Assembly: GCA_017540905.1 (NCBI GenBank)
Contig: JAFYAC010000011.1
Location: 1-61,325 of the forward strand
Origin: Kiritimatiellia bacterium
Lineage (GTDB): Bacteria; Verrucomicrobiota; Kiritimatiellia; CAIQIC01; Lenti-01
Direction: 5' to 3'
Length of the DNA stretch: 61,325 nucleotides
Shown here: in pieces, positions 45,812 through 54,908 of the stretch
How the letters are laid out: every line of letters starts with the position of its first letter
Numbering within the stretch: the first letter of the stretch is position 1
The notes under the pieces: model-generated
The model's database searches: none
Seen by the model: the letters and a program-made list of their open reading frames with translations, nothing else
Told to the model about the DNA's origin: nothing
Translations under genes and position numbers: made by a program

Positions 45812-46456
45812 ATGACCCGCGGCAAATTCATCACATTGGAAGGTCCCGAAGGCGCCGGCAAATCCACCCAGGCCGCCATGCTCATCTCCAAACTGGAGGC
45901 GCGCGGCCTGGAAGTCCTGTACTCCCGCGAACCCGGCGGCACGCCGATGGGCGAAGCCGTCCGGGGCATCCTCCAGTACAACACCGCCGGAGAGGCCCCC
46001 TGTCCCGAAAGCGAAGTCCTGCTCTTCGAAGCCTCCCGCGCCCAGCTCGTACGCCACGTCCTGCTTCCCGCCCTCGAGCGCGGCGCGTGGGTCGTCTGCG
46101 ACCGCTTCGCCGACTCCACCACCGCCTACCAAGGCTTCGGCCGCGGCTTCCCCGTCGAGACCATCGAACAACTCAACCACTTCGCCATCGGCCCTGCGGT
46201 CCCCGACATGACCCTCATCCTCGACGTCAACGTCACCCTGGGCCTCCAACGCTGCGCCAAACGCCAGCACGGCGGCAAGGCCCAATACGACCGCATCGAA
46301 AGCGAAGCCCTGGACTTCCACGAACGCGTCCGCCAAGGCTACCTCGCCCTGGCCCGCCTCAACCCGACCCGCTACCGCGTCATCGACGCCATGCGCCCCG
46401 CCGACCTCGTCGCCGCCGACCTCTGGCAAACCGTCTCCTCCGCCTTCTTCCCCTGA
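45812..46456 (+). CDS. tmk: Thymidylate kinase
   Basis: 214 residues. The P-loop is EGPEGAGKST (10-19). The DR-type lid motif is DRFADSTTAYQGFGRG, and dTMP-binding REPGGTPMGEAVR is present. It converts dTMP to dTDP for DNA synthesis. Length and motifs are typical. It follows the oxidoreductase operon and may be transcribed separately; the ATG follows a short tandem repeat. Confidence 0.95.
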   Translation: MTRGKFITLEGPEGAGKSTQAAMLISKLEARGLEVLYSREPGGTPMGEAVRGILQYNTAGEAPCPESEVLLFEASRAQLVRHVLLPALERGAWVVCDRFADSTTAYQGFGRGFPVETIEQLNHFAIGPAVPDMTLILDVNVTLGLQRCAKRQHGGKAQYDRIESEALDFHERVRQGYLALARLNPTRYRVIDAMRPADLVAADLWQTVSSAFFP

Positions 46457-46510
46457 TTGCCCCGCCTCCCTTGTCGGAGCTCGGCCGCCCCGCCCGCTTC
46501 ACTGGGGGCT

Positions 46511-46527
46511 CGGGGGCTCCGCCCCCG
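46511..46527 (+). terminator. Weak terminator hairpin after tmk
   Basis: CGGGGGC-TCC-GCCCCCG with TCCTTT directly after. Low T content makes it only moderately convincing. Confidence 0.45.
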
Positions 46528-46645
46528 TCCTTTGCCCCTACTCCCTCCTCCCTCTCCCCTCCCTCCTGTCCCTGTCTTGCCGGGCGGCCCCCGTGCCGCC
46601 CCCCATCCTCTTTCCTTCCCGCCCGCGCAGCGGGCGCACCGCATC

Positions 46646-46675
46646 TTGTCACTTTTCACTTTTCACTGCTATACT
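46646..46675 (+). promoter_or_regulatory. Candidate promoter for the K+ channel gene, possibly leaderless
   Basis: TTGTCA, an 18-bp spacer and TATACT. The -10 ends 7 bp before the ATG at 46683, so an mRNA starting in the usual place would have almost no leader. The spacer is an ACTTTTC tandem repeat, so the match may be chance. Confidence 0.35.
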
Positions 46676-46682
46676 CCCGCGC

Positions 46683-47639
46683 ATGAAGCACCGCATCTTC
46701 TCCATCATCCAGATCGGCCGGCGCGGCGACATCCCGAGCATCGCCTTCGACTACGTCCTCACGCTCAACATCGCGCTGAACATCCTCGTCCTCGTCCTCG
46801 GGACCTTCGACGGACTGGCCGCGCACGCCCGCGCCTTCCGCGCCGTCGAAGTCGCCACCACCCTCTTCTTCTGCGCCGAATACCTCCTCCGCCTCTGGAC
46901 CGCCGACCTCCTCTACCGCAACCACCACCCCCTCGCCGCCCGCCTGCGCTACGTCTTCTCCTTCGACGGCCTCGTCGCGCTCTTCACCATCCTCCCCGTC
47001 TTCTTCTTCCGCGGCGTCGTCGCCTTCCGCATGCTGCGCGTCGTGCGGATCCTCCACCTCTTCCGGCTGAACGCCCGCTACGACTCCTTCAACGTCATCA
47101 CCTCCGTCCTCCAGGAAAAGAGCCGCCAGATCCTCTCCTCCCTCTTCATCATCTTCGTCCTGATGGTGGCCGGCAGCATCTGCATGTACAACGCCGAGCA
47201 CGCCGCCCAGCCCGAAGTCTTCAGGAACGCCTTTTCCGGCTTCTGGTGGAGCGTCTCGACGACCCTGACCATCGGCTACGGCGACATCTACCCCGTGACC
47301 CCCTCGGGCACCGTCCTGGCGATCTTCCTGGGCTTCCTTGGCGTGGGCGCGGTGGCCATCCCGACGGGCATCATCAGCGCGGGCTTCGTCGAAAAATTCA
47401 CCCGCGCCGAGAACGCCGTCAAGCGCTTCCACGACGTCTCCGCCATCGGCGAAATCCGCATCGCGCCGGACAGCGAACTCAGCGGCAAGGCCATCGACGA
47501 CCTCCGCCGCTCCTACGGCATGACCGTCTACCTCGTCGTCCGCGGCGACCTCTCCGTCCTCCCCGAAAGCACCCTCACCGTCACCCCCGGCGACATCCTC
47601 ATCCTCAAATCCGAAAAACTCGCCAAGCCCGGGGCCTGA
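46683..47639 (+). CDS. Voltage-gated potassium channel
   Basis: 318 residues. Six hydrophobic helices are visible. The fourth carries regularly spaced arginines (FRMLRVVRILHLFR, ~114-128), like a voltage-sensing S4. The pore has the K+ selectivity filter TIGYGD (196-201) between the last two helices. A cytoplasmic C-terminus (~245-318) with LSGKAIDDL and VTPGDILILKSE resembles a TrkA-C/RCK ligand-binding domain. It gates K+ flux across the inner membrane. The reading of the C-terminal domain is moderate confidence. Confidence 0.92.
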   Translation: MKHRIFSIIQIGRRGDIPSIAFDYVLTLNIALNILVLVLGTFDGLAAHARAFRAVEVATTLFFCAEYLLRLWTADLLYRNHHPLAARLRYVFSFDGLVALFTILPVFFFRGVVAFRMLRVVRILHLFRLNARYDSFNVITSVLQEKSRQILSSLFIIFVLMVAGSICMYNAEHAAQPEVFRNAFSGFWWSVSTTLTIGYGDIYPVTPSGTVLAIFLGFLGVGAVAIPTGIISAGFVEKFTRAENAVKRFHDVSAIGEIRIAPDSELSGKAIDDLRRSYGMTVYLVVRGDLSVLPESTLTVTPGDILILKSEKLAKPGA

Positions 47640-47645
47640 CCCGCC

Positions 47646-48260
47646 CTATATGCGGATCAGGATGAGCACCACCGTCGCGATGGCGCCGATGGTGAGCAGC
47701 CCCGCGACGAGCCCCCCGCGGCGGAAGGTGGTGCCGATCGATGCCCGTGCGCGGCGGAGTCCGGCGGCCTCCAGCACCGCATCCAGACGTTCTTTCCCGG
47801 CCGCGGCCACGATGTCGTCGCCGACCCAGGCGACGAGATGGGGTTCGCGCAAGAGCAGGAGGCCGTGGGGGACGAAAACATACTCCGCCGCGAGGTCCTT
47901 CCAGCGCAGGCTCTGGTACAAAGTGTCGCCGCGGCGGATTTCCAGTTTCCCGTCGGTCAGGCGCGTGGTCGTCGGGGTGGAAAAGGCCCCGCTCTTCTCC
48001 AGCGAGCCGACGATGCTCCGTATCATCCTCGCGCGCTGCCAGAGGGTTTGGCCCCCGAGGAAGAGGCAAATCACGCCCAGCACCAAGTCGATGCGCACGG
48101 ACCGGGGCTTCCCCTCCACTGCCGCCAGAATGAAAAGGAGCGCAGCCAACCCAAACGCGATCCATTCGATCCGGTGCCCCCCGTCGGCAAACCGGAACCA
48201 GTCCTTGAGAATGCTCCGGACTTGCCCGGGCGTTCCGACCGCGCTGTGTGTGGTATCCAT
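47646..48260 (-). CDS. Two-helix membrane protein of unknown function
   Basis: 204 residues. Helices lie near 30-45 (WIAFGLAALLFILAAV) and 50-70; a third hydrophobic stretch ends the protein (LVAGLLTIGAIATVVLILIRI). The soluble middle has beta strands (KLEIRRGDTLYQSLRWKDLAAEYVFVPHGLLLL), like YcxB-type proteins. The start used is the internal ATG before MDTTHSAV. It converges with the K+ channel gene 6 bp apart. Confidence 0.6.
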   Translation of the reverse strand: MDTTHSAVGTPGQVRSILKDWFRFADGGHRIEWIAFGLAALLFILAAVEGKPRSVRIDLVLGVICLFLGGQTLWQRARMIRSIVGSLEKSGAFSTPTTTRLTDGKLEIRRGDTLYQSLRWKDLAAEYVFVPHGLLLLREPHLVAWVGDDIVAAAGKERLDAVLEAAGLRRARASIGTTFRRGGLVAGLLTIGAIATVVLILIRI

Positions 48261-48461
48261 GGCCGCAACAGTATCGCCCCACCCGCCGCATAGCAAGCCC
48301 CAACCCGCCTCCCGCCTCTTTTTCCCCCCAGTCATCTTTCTTCCTCATCCACACATCTCCAACAATTCGCAATATTAAGGAAAACACACATATTTCAACG
48401 ACTTCCCGCTCATCCTCGCCCCTATGAACGCTCCCCGCCCAGACTCGCCCTCCTCCCTGCA

Positions 48462-48845
48462 ATGGGGTACCGGCCCGCTTCAATCATGTCATGGAATGCA
48501 TTCGATGTATTCACCCACCCTGAAAGGAGTTTCCCCATGGTCTGTTGGAGCTTGGAACGCATTACCATGGGGACATTCAGGGCTTGCCGTGGTCTGGGAA
48601 CGGTGGATTTCGGCAATGGCTTGCGTGAAATGCACCACATCGGAGGCGGGGCGTTTTCTGGCTATTGGGAATTGACCAAGATGCCCTTCCCGAAATTGCA
48701 TGAAGGTCTTGGCGGAACTTTCGCATACAGCGGCGTGCGCCTTATCCGCATACCGGCTTCGTGGGCGGGCACCCCCATGCTGGCGTCGGCCGACCTGCCG
48801 AAGTCCTGCCGCGTGCTGTACTACGGTCCGGCGTCCGCCGAGTAG
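48462..48845 (+). pseudogene. Fragment of a BspA-type leucine-rich-repeat protein
   Basis: 127 residues. The segment VDFGNGLREMHHIGGGAFSGYWELTKMPFPKLHEGLGGTFAYSGVRLIRIPASW fits LRR_5 repeats, and the tail has RVLYYGP like BspA C-termini. Only one or two repeats survive, with no signal peptide, so it looks like a remnant of a longer surface protein. A small genuine gene cannot be excluded. Confidence 0.45.
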
Positions 48846-48868
48846 CCCCCACTGCCCATTTCGGCCCC

Positions 48869-49855
48869 CTACCGCCTTCGATTCCGCCGTGCCTCCAGCG
48901 GCGCGTTCAGCCACGCCCGGATGTCGCTCTGCAACCGCCGCGTCTCCGCATCCGGATTCCGCTCCCCCAGCACCCTCCGCAATGCCTCCCAGAACGCCCT
49001 CTCCCGCTCCTCCCCCGCCCCCACGCTCACCCCCGCCCCAACCACTCGCGATATCAAGGAATTATCAGGCTTTCCCTTCGATTTTCTCCTTCTCGCCCGC
49101 CCCGGTTTCGGCGGCTGGATACGCCGGATTGTCACCATCCGCATGATGCCCAGCTTCGACTCCACAGCCCGCGTCAGCCGCGTCACCTTCGGATTCTCCT
49201 CCAGCAACCTCAGCAGCTTCGCCTTCGCCTTGACCGCCGTCGCACGCTCGCCCTCCGACAGTCCCGCGAGCCCGTCCTGTCCTTCTTCGCTGTCCGGCAG
49301 TAGCCATTCCAGCGGAATCCGCGCATCCAGCCCCACCAGCTGGCGCAGGCGTGTCGCCAGCTTCTTGTAGTGCATCGCCGTCGGATACTTCACCGACGGC
49401 ACCTTCTTCTTCATCCACCCCTTCAGCCCCGGCTGCCGCGCGCAAATGCGCTTCGACCCGTTCCGGGTTTTCTTGAACACGAATCGCGAATCCAGCGTCG
49501 GCTCCAAGTCCGCCAGACGCGACCCGATGCGCAACCTTCCGCACAGCGTCCGCGGATTGATTTCCCATACTTCTTCGATTTCTTCCGGCTCCGGCACGCC
49601 TCGCAGCGACACCGCCTCCCGCGGCGCCGCCGGCACCACGACCTCCTGCGGCGCGACATGCCGCCGGAGCCGCGACAGCAGCTTACGCCCGCCGTAGAAG
49701 GCGAGGTGCAGCGCGATGGCGCCCGTGCAGGCAACCAGCCCGAGCGGGAAAGCGACTTGGTCCTCAAGGCGCGTGTAGCGCCGGTTGAGACAGGGCAGGA
49801 ATAGCTCTTGGAGGCCTTCGAGATAGCCGGGAGGGAAAAGAGGTTCGGTTTTCAT
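48869..49855 (-). CDS. Protein of unknown function with one N-terminal hydrophobic stretch
   Basis: 328 residues. A hydrophobic stretch at about 36-55 (VAFPLGLVACTGAIALHLAFYGG) is followed by a basic, helical body rich in Lys/Arg (GLKGWMKKKVPSVKYPTAMHYKKLATRLRQLVG). The C-terminus is strongly basic (KPGRARRRKSKGK and LEARRNRRR). This could bind nucleic acid. I recognise no family. The ATG was chosen by position, and weak similarity upstream was not seen. Confidence 0.55.
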   Translation of the reverse strand: MKTEPLFPPGYLEGLQELFLPCLNRRYTRLEDQVAFPLGLVACTGAIALHLAFYGGRKLLSRLRRHVAPQEVVVPAAPREAVSLRGVPEPEEIEEVWEINPRTLCGRLRIGSRLADLEPTLDSRFVFKKTRNGSKRICARQPGLKGWMKKKVPSVKYPTAMHYKKLATRLRQLVGLDARIPLEWLLPDSEEGQDGLAGLSEGERATAVKAKAKLLRLLEENPKVTRLTRAVESKLGIMRMVTIRRIQPPKPGRARRRKSKGKPDNSLISRVVGAGVSVGAGEERERAFWEALRRVLGERNPDAETRRLQSDIRAWLNAPLEARRNRRR

Positions 49856-50027
49856 GCCCTTGATGATGGAGGAAAACAATGGGAAACGAAAGAGTTTTCT
49901 TAGATATCGCGAGCTCTTTGGACGGCTTGCCATCCGGGTGCGCAAAACACGGGGACGGCGCGGGACCTGACCCGCCTTTGGGAGGGTTCTGTTGTTCTGC
50001 GGCTTCCCGGACGTTTCCCCTTCACAT

Positions 50028-50093
50028 GGTCGCGCGGAAGCGCGACCCTCCCGCTGCGGTCCCCTCGGGGAGGGACGCGCTTCCGCGCGTCCG
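50028..50093. repeat. Two REP-like hairpins, GGTCGCGC and GGACGCGC classes
   Basis: GGTCGCGC-GGAA-GCGCGACC (50028-50047) followed by CTCCC, and GGACGCGC-TTCC-GCGCGTCC (50073-50092) with a GGGAGG head. They face each other and differ at one base pair of the stem. Confidence 0.7.
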
Positions 50094-50115
50094 CAATCGC
50101 CGACGGTAGCCCCCG

Positions 50116-51144
50116 TCAGACCGCGGTTTCCCCCGCCAGCACGCGGCGGTAATCTTCGAGGTTCGCCTTCAGAAGCGCCGGAGTGTCGAGTCCGTACGGA
50201 CAGCGCGAAGCGCAGCGTCCGCATTTGGTGCACGACTCGATTTTCGCCATTTCCGCCTGCCATTCGGGCGAGAGCCAGGCGGAGGACGGGGCCCGGCGGA
50301 GCAGGAGCGACGTCCGGGCGCAGTTGTTGATCTTGATGCCCGCAGGGCACGGCATGCAGTAGCCGCACCCGCGGCAGAAGGAGCCGGAGAGTTCGGCGCG
50401 GTCGCGCCCGATGGCCGCGGCCCGTTCGGGCGTCATGGAGGGCGTCCCGCGCATGTACGACAGCCATTCCTCCAGCTCCGCCTCCCGCTGGATTCCCCAG
50501 ATGGGCACGACGTTGGGAAACTGGGCGACGAACGCCATCGCCGCGTCCGCCCGCGTGATGAGCCCCCCCGCCAGCCCTTTCATCGCGATGAACCCAACTC
50601 CCGCCCCGGCGCAGCGCCCCACCAGCGCGATCTCCCGGTCGCTCGCCAGATGGGAAAAGGGAAACTGGATGGTTTCGTACAATCCCGAACCAACGCATTC
50701 CTCGGCGACGCCGACCAGGTGCGCCGTGATGCCGATGTGCCGGATTTTCCCCGCCTTCCGCGCCGCCAGCATCTCCTCGTACATCCCGGAGCCGTCGCCC
50801 GGACGCCAACATTGCGGCGCGCAGTGGAACTGGTAGATGTCGATCCGGTCCGTGCGCAGCGCCCGGAGCGACGCGTCGAGCTGGGCGCGGAACTCGGCGG
50901 GCGTCCTGGCCATCGTCTTGCTGGCCAGCACAATCCGGTCGCGGAGCCCCCCGCCGAACGCCGCGCCGAGCTTCTCCTCGCTGTCGGTGTAGGCCCGGGC
51001 GGTGTCGAACAGGCGCATGCCCCCGTCGAAGGCCCGCCGCAGCAAGCGGACCGCGTCCGCCTTGGGTATCCGCTGGATCGGCAGCGCGCCGAAACCGTTT
51101 TGCGGGACTTCCAATCCCGTTCTCCCGAGTGCAACCGTGTTCAT
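50116..51144 (-). CDS. Aldo/keto reductase with ferredoxin-like domain
   Basis: 342 residues. The AKR catalytic tetrad is visible as D47 and Y52 (FDTARAYT), K76 (LASKT) and H107 (YQFHCA). The C-terminal ~70 residues add two 4Fe-4S motifs: CRGCGYCMPCPAGI and CTKCGRCASRCPYGL. This architecture occurs in anaerobes, where electrons may come from ferredoxin rather than only NADPH. It sits between unrelated genes; the substrate is unknown. The ATG at 51144 was chosen at the conserved N-terminal MNTVALGRTGLEV. Confidence 0.92.
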   Translation of the reverse strand: MNTVALGRTGLEVPQNGFGALPIQRIPKADAVRLLRRAFDGGMRLFDTARAYTDSEEKLGAAFGGGLRDRIVLASKTMARTPAEFRAQLDASLRALRTDRIDIYQFHCAPQCWRPGDGSGMYEEMLAARKAGKIRHIGITAHLVGVAEECVGSGLYETIQFPFSHLASDREIALVGRCAGAGVGFIAMKGLAGGLITRADAAMAFVAQFPNVVPIWGIQREAELEEWLSYMRGTPSMTPERAAAIGRDRAELSGSFCRGCGYCMPCPAGIKINNCARTSLLLRRAPSSAWLSPEWQAEMAKIESCTKCGRCASRCPYGLDTPALLKANLEDYRRVLAGETAV

Positions 51145-51247
51145 GGGGCGGAGTCTACCAAATGCCAGGGAAGGTGCAAAGGTGGGAGGAATTGCGATTG
51201 CACTCGACTGCATTCGATTGCAGCCGATTGCAATCGAAGGGGCCCGG

Positions 51248-52813
51248 TCAGTCGAGGTAGGTGCCGGCGCGGGCGGCGGTTTGGCGGCCGTCGAGGAGGG
51301 CGGGGGTGCCGTCGACGAAGACGGCGGCGATGCCGGTGCAGAAGGAGTGGGGCTTGGCGTAGGTGGCGGTGTCTCGGAAGGCGGCGGGGGTGAGGACGGT
51401 GATGTCGGCCCAGTTGCCTTCGCGCAGGATGCCGCGGCCGGACAGGCGGAAGCGTTCGGCGGGAAGGGAGGTGATCTTGCGGATGGCTTCCGGCGCGGGG
51501 AGGTGGAGTTCGTCGATGGCGAGGCGGAAGTAGCGGGCCATGGTGCCGTAGGCGCGCGGATGGGGGTGGTCGACGGCGAGGGGGCCGGTCGGGGCGCGGA
51601 GGGAGGCGTCGGAGCCGACCATGATCCACGGCTCGGCGAGGATGCGGCGCATGTTGTCTTCGCTCATGCCGAAGAAGAAGCCGCCGGTGTAGAGGTCGTC
51701 GGTGTCCATGAAGCGGAGGGCGGCTTCGGGAGGGGACAGGTGCCAGGCGTCGGCGGCTTCGCGCAGGGGGCGGCCGGTGAAGGGGGCGTTTTCCTTTGCG
51801 TGGGTGCAGCCGATCCATACGGTGTCCCAGTCGGCGTCGGTGCGGCTGGAGGCCCACTCGGCGAGGATGCGGGCACGGGTGGCGCCGTCGCGGACGCGCG
51901 CGAGGATGGCGTCGCGGCCGTCCTGTTCGGCCCACTCGGGGAGCAGGATGTCGAGGTCGGTGCCGGAGGCGGTGTAGGGGTAGCGGTCGGAGGCGACGTC
52001 GGTGCCGGAGGCGCGGGCGCGGCGGAGGGTTTCCAGGAGGTCGCCGATCTTGTGCCAGTTGCGGCGGCCGCTTGTCTTGAGGTGGGAGATCTGGAGGCGC
52101 ACGCCGGTGGAGCGGGCGAGGTCGAGGGCTTCGTCGACGGCTTCGAGCAGGCGCGCGGATTCGCTGCGCATGTGGGTGGCGTAGAGGCCCCCGCGGCGGG
52201 CGGCGGAGCGGCAGAGGGCGAGGAGTTCGTCGCGGCCGGCGAACATGGCGGGGGCGTAGACGAGGCCGGTGGATACGCCGGCGGCGCCTTCGTCGAGGGC
52301 CTGGTCGAGGAGGCGCACCATGGCGCGGACTTCGTCGGGGGTCGCGGCGCGCGGGGCGGTCCCCATGACGGCGGCGCGCAGGTTGCGGTGGCCGCAGAGC
52401 ATGCGGGAGTGGATGGCAGGGCGGCATTCGGCGAGGAGGGCGCGGTACTCGGCGACGGTGCGCCAGGGACGGGGATACGTCTGCTGCCGCCAGTCGCTGG
52501 GCAGCTCGTAGCCGCCGAAGCGCGGCGCGGCGGAGGCGCCGCAGTTGCCGGTGATTTCGGTGGTGATGCCCTGCGTGAGCTTGGACGCGGCGGAGGGCTC
52601 GACGAGGAGGTAGGCGTCGGAGTGCGAGTGGGCGTCGATGAAGCCGGGGCACACCCAGCGGCCCGCGGCGTCGAGGGTGTGCGCGGCCTCCGCGCGCGAG
52701 AGGTCGCCGATGGCGGCGATGCGGCCGCCGGAGATGGCCAGGTCGGCGCGCCGGGCGGGGGAGCCCAGGCCGTCGTGGAGGGTACCGTTGAGGATGAGCC
52801 AGTCGTAGGTCAT
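51248..52813 (-). CDS. N-acyl-D-amino-acid deacylase
   Basis: 521 residues. The metal-binding motif is FIDAHSHSD (H62, H64) after PGF. The GNCGAS segment supplies the conserved Cys ligand, and the hydrolase strands LQISHLKTSG and VGSDASLRAPTG follow, all matching D-aminoacylases of the amidohydrolase superfamily. It removes the acyl group from N-acyl-D-amino acids, which arise from peptidoglycan and bacterial products. The ATG is followed by the family N-terminus DWLILNGTLHDGLG. Confidence 0.9.
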   Translation of the reverse strand: MTYDWLILNGTLHDGLGSPARRADLAISGGRIAAIGDLSRAEAAHTLDAAGRWVCPGFIDAHSHSDAYLLVEPSAASKLTQGITTEITGNCGASAAPRFGGYELPSDWRQQTYPRPWRTVAEYRALLAECRPAIHSRMLCGHRNLRAAVMGTAPRAATPDEVRAMVRLLDQALDEGAAGVSTGLVYAPAMFAGRDELLALCRSAARRGGLYATHMRSESARLLEAVDEALDLARSTGVRLQISHLKTSGRRNWHKIGDLLETLRRARASGTDVASDRYPYTASGTDLDILLPEWAEQDGRDAILARVRDGATRARILAEWASSRTDADWDTVWIGCTHAKENAPFTGRPLREAADAWHLSPPEAALRFMDTDDLYTGGFFFGMSEDNMRRILAEPWIMVGSDASLRAPTGPLAVDHPHPRAYGTMARYFRLAIDELHLPAPEAIRKITSLPAERFRLSGRGILREGNWADITVLTPAAFRDTATYAKPHSFCTGIAAVFVDGTPALLDGRQTAARAGTYLD

Positions 52814-52831
52814 GGGAGGGAAACTCGGGTT

Positions 52832-52870
52832 CTAGAGATCTAGATACCTAGATACCTAGATACCTAGTTT
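52832..52870 (+). repeat. CTAGATAC tandem repeat
   Basis: Three to four copies of the 8-bp unit CTAGATAC in the gap between the WPFW protein stop and the deacylase start. Confidence 0.65.
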
Positions 52871-54486
52871 TCTAGGGCTTGGGCCTCCTCCGCGGCGGGC
52901 GCGTCGAAGCTCCAGCTGCCGAGCCAGAGGAAGCGGAGGCGGCGCTCGTCCGGGGTGCGGTCCCAGGCGAGGAGGCCCTTGAGGAAGGACCAGTGGCGCT
53001 CGCCGCGCGGTTCGCTGCGGTCGTGGTCCCACAGGGGGAAGGCGCTGAAGCTGCGCGAGCCGTCCGCTTCGCAACGCTGGCGGTACAGGCCCCAGAGGAC
53101 GTCGAGTTCGGAGCGGCCCTCCTTCGCGCGGTAGTCGGCGAGGGTCCAGAGCGGCGCCCAGGAGCGCTCCACCGGCGCCGGATTCGGTCCGGGCCAGAGC
53201 TCCAGCGTGCGCCAGCGGATTTCGCCGGTGTCCACGTTCGACGCGTGCGACCAGAGCGGCCATACCTTGGTGCGCGTGGCGGTGATGCGGCGCGGGCCGT
53301 CATCGGCGGGCGGCGGCGGGGGCGCGTCGGCGGAATCGCCGTCGCCGTCGCCCTCGCCCGACCCGGGGGCGATGGCGGAGAAGAGGCTCCCGCGCTTCGG
53401 CTCCGGCGGCGGGTCGCCCACGGGCACGCTGGTGGTGACGCGGTTCCAGAAGGGTACCAGCGTCCAGCGCACGCGCTGCTCGCGGCCGACGCGGTTCTGT
53501 TCGCGGATAAGGAACGGCCAGGCCCAGAAGGTCCGCCGCAGGTCGCCGTCCGTGCGGGTGCCCCAGAATGGCCACACATACAGCCGCTGGCGGTACTTGC
53601 CGGTTTCGCGCTGGAAGAACGGCCACGGACAGTAGAGGCGGGTCATCTGCTCGCCCTCCACGTACTGGAAGAGCGGCGGCAGCGCCATCCAGCCCTTCTG
53701 CGAATTGAGGTCCACGCGACCGCAGACCGGGAAGAGCACCCACGCCTTGCCGTTCGCCTTCGGGTGCGTGTACTCGGCCTGGTTCCAGAAGGGCCACATC
53801 ACCGACTTCTTGACGAACTGGCGCTTGTTTTCGACGCGCGAATAGAACGGGAACACGCGCAGCTTGTCCCACTTTCCGTCGTCGGACTGGCCGCGCGAAT
53901 AGATGGGCCAGAGGATGTCGGTGGTATGCAGGTCGTTGACGTCGCTCTCCATCCAGATGGGCCAGAGCACGAACGAAATCCGATCCTTCCACAAAAAATC
54001 GCGCACCGTCCCGCCGAAGGGGAACAGCGCCGCGTACGGCGTCCCGTCGGCGGTGTGCCCGTTGGCCCAGAAGGGGATGATCCAGAAGTGGTCGGCCTTG
54101 GAGGTGCCATCCGACCCATCCTTGTCGAACCCGAACACGTTCACCACGCGCCACGACCGCTCGTCGCCGAACGTCTTGCCCGCCGCGACGGGCCAGCACG
54201 CGTCCCAGTTGGTGCGCCCGCCGACGGGGTCGATGGCGCGGCTCCAGAAGGGCCGCACCGGCGCGAACAGCTCCGCCCCGTTCGCCGAGGACGAACTCTC
54301 GAAGAACGGCCCCGCCGCGCGCACCCGCTCGCTGCCGTCGATGTCCTCCAGATGCGAATAGAAGGGCCCCGCGTCCGTCTCCCACGGCAGCGGCCAGGCC
54401 GCCGGTTCCGCCCAAACGACCGCGCAGCAGGCCCAGGCGGCCGCCGCGCAAATTTTCCAACCATTGGAAAAAAGTTTTCCAATCAT
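52864..54486 (-). CDS. Exported WPFW-repeat protein
   Basis: 540 residues. The chosen ATG lies inside the last copy of a TTTTCCAATNATTGGAAAA palindrome array and gives a signal peptide (MIGKLFSNGWKICAAAAWACCAVVWA). The mature protein has about ten aromatic repeats of the form (V/L)WPFW or related, spaced about 35-50 residues apart (for example FVLWPIWMES, KSVMWPFWNQ, LYVWPFWGTR, TKVWPLWSHA). The protein is rich in W, R and D and has no coil-like regions. The repeat pattern suggests a beta-rich envelope protein; the family was not recognised. Confidence 0.7.
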   Translation of the reverse strand: MIGKLFSNGWKICAAAAWACCAVVWAEPAAWPLPWETDAGPFYSHLEDIDGSERVRAAGPFFESSSSANGAELFAPVRPFWSRAIDPVGGRTNWDACWPVAAGKTFGDERSWRVVNVFGFDKDGSDGTSKADHFWIIPFWANGHTADGTPYAALFPFGGTVRDFLWKDRISFVLWPIWMESDVNDLHTTDILWPIYSRGQSDDGKWDKLRVFPFYSRVENKRQFVKKSVMWPFWNQAEYTHPKANGKAWVLFPVCGRVDLNSQKGWMALPPLFQYVEGEQMTRLYCPWPFFQRETGKYRQRLYVWPFWGTRTDGDLRRTFWAWPFLIREQNRVGREQRVRWTLVPFWNRVTTSVPVGDPPPEPKRGSLFSAIAPGSGEGDGDGDSADAPPPPPADDGPRRITATRTKVWPLWSHASNVDTGEIRWRTLELWPGPNPAPVERSWAPLWTLADYRAKEGRSELDVLWGLYRQRCEADGSRSFSAFPLWDHDRSEPRGERHWSFLKGLLAWDRTPDERRLRFLWLGSWSFDAPAAEEAQALEN

Positions 54487-54575
54487 TGGAAAAATCGGCC
54501 CGGTTTTTCCAACCATTGGAAAAAATTTCCGCGATTTTTCCAACCATTGGAAAAAAGTTTTCCAATCATTGGAAA
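54458..54575. repeat. TTTTCCAATNATTGGAAAA palindrome array
   Basis: Several palindromes of TTTTCCAATNATTGGAAAA type, about 20-30 bp apart, including one that holds the start codon of the WPFW gene. Read on either strand they encode FQWLEK/FSNDWK-like peptides. Confidence 0.8.
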
Positions 54576-54752
54576 ACTTTCCGCGGCGCCCTGAAAACGA
54601 TGTCAGCCCTGTATGCATGCCTCGGACTCTAGCACCCCCCCTTCCCTCCCGCCAAGCGCGTTTTCCGCGCCTGCCGCGGGGAGGCGGCGAGTCCCTTCGC
54701 CGCCGTGCGCCTGTCGTGCGCATGGATTTGCCTTCATGCCGCACCCCTTTCG

Positions 54753-54780
54753 CAGGGCGGGCAGGGGACTGCCCGCCCTG
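54753..54780. other. Strong GC hairpin between the WPFW and secDF genes
   Basis: A perfect 12-bp stem CAGGGCGGGCAG with loop GGGA. It has no T-run, so it may be a repeat or RNA structure rather than a terminator. Confidence 0.55.
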
Positions 54781-54858
54781 CCCGCGGCCCGCAAACACGA
54801 ATGTTTGGACTTTATGCTGCACTGGAGCGGGTTGGGATTTCCTGTAGGCGCAACGCAA

Positions 54859-54884
54859 AACGGCCCGCCGGGGGGCGGGCCGTT
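54859..54884 (-). terminator. Rho-independent terminator of secDF
   Basis: On the minus strand an 11-bp stem AACGGCCCGCC / GGCGGGCCGTT with CCCC loop is followed by TT and further T's, about 25 bp after the secDF stop. It fits a classic terminator. Confidence 0.75.
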
Positions 54885-54908
54885 CGCGGGGGGATGTGTC
54901 CCGGGGGA

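Noticed and set aside
46646-46675. Strong leaderless promoter for the K+ channel
   Set aside because: The spacer is itself a short tandem repeat, so the match may be chance; kept only as a low-confidence site.
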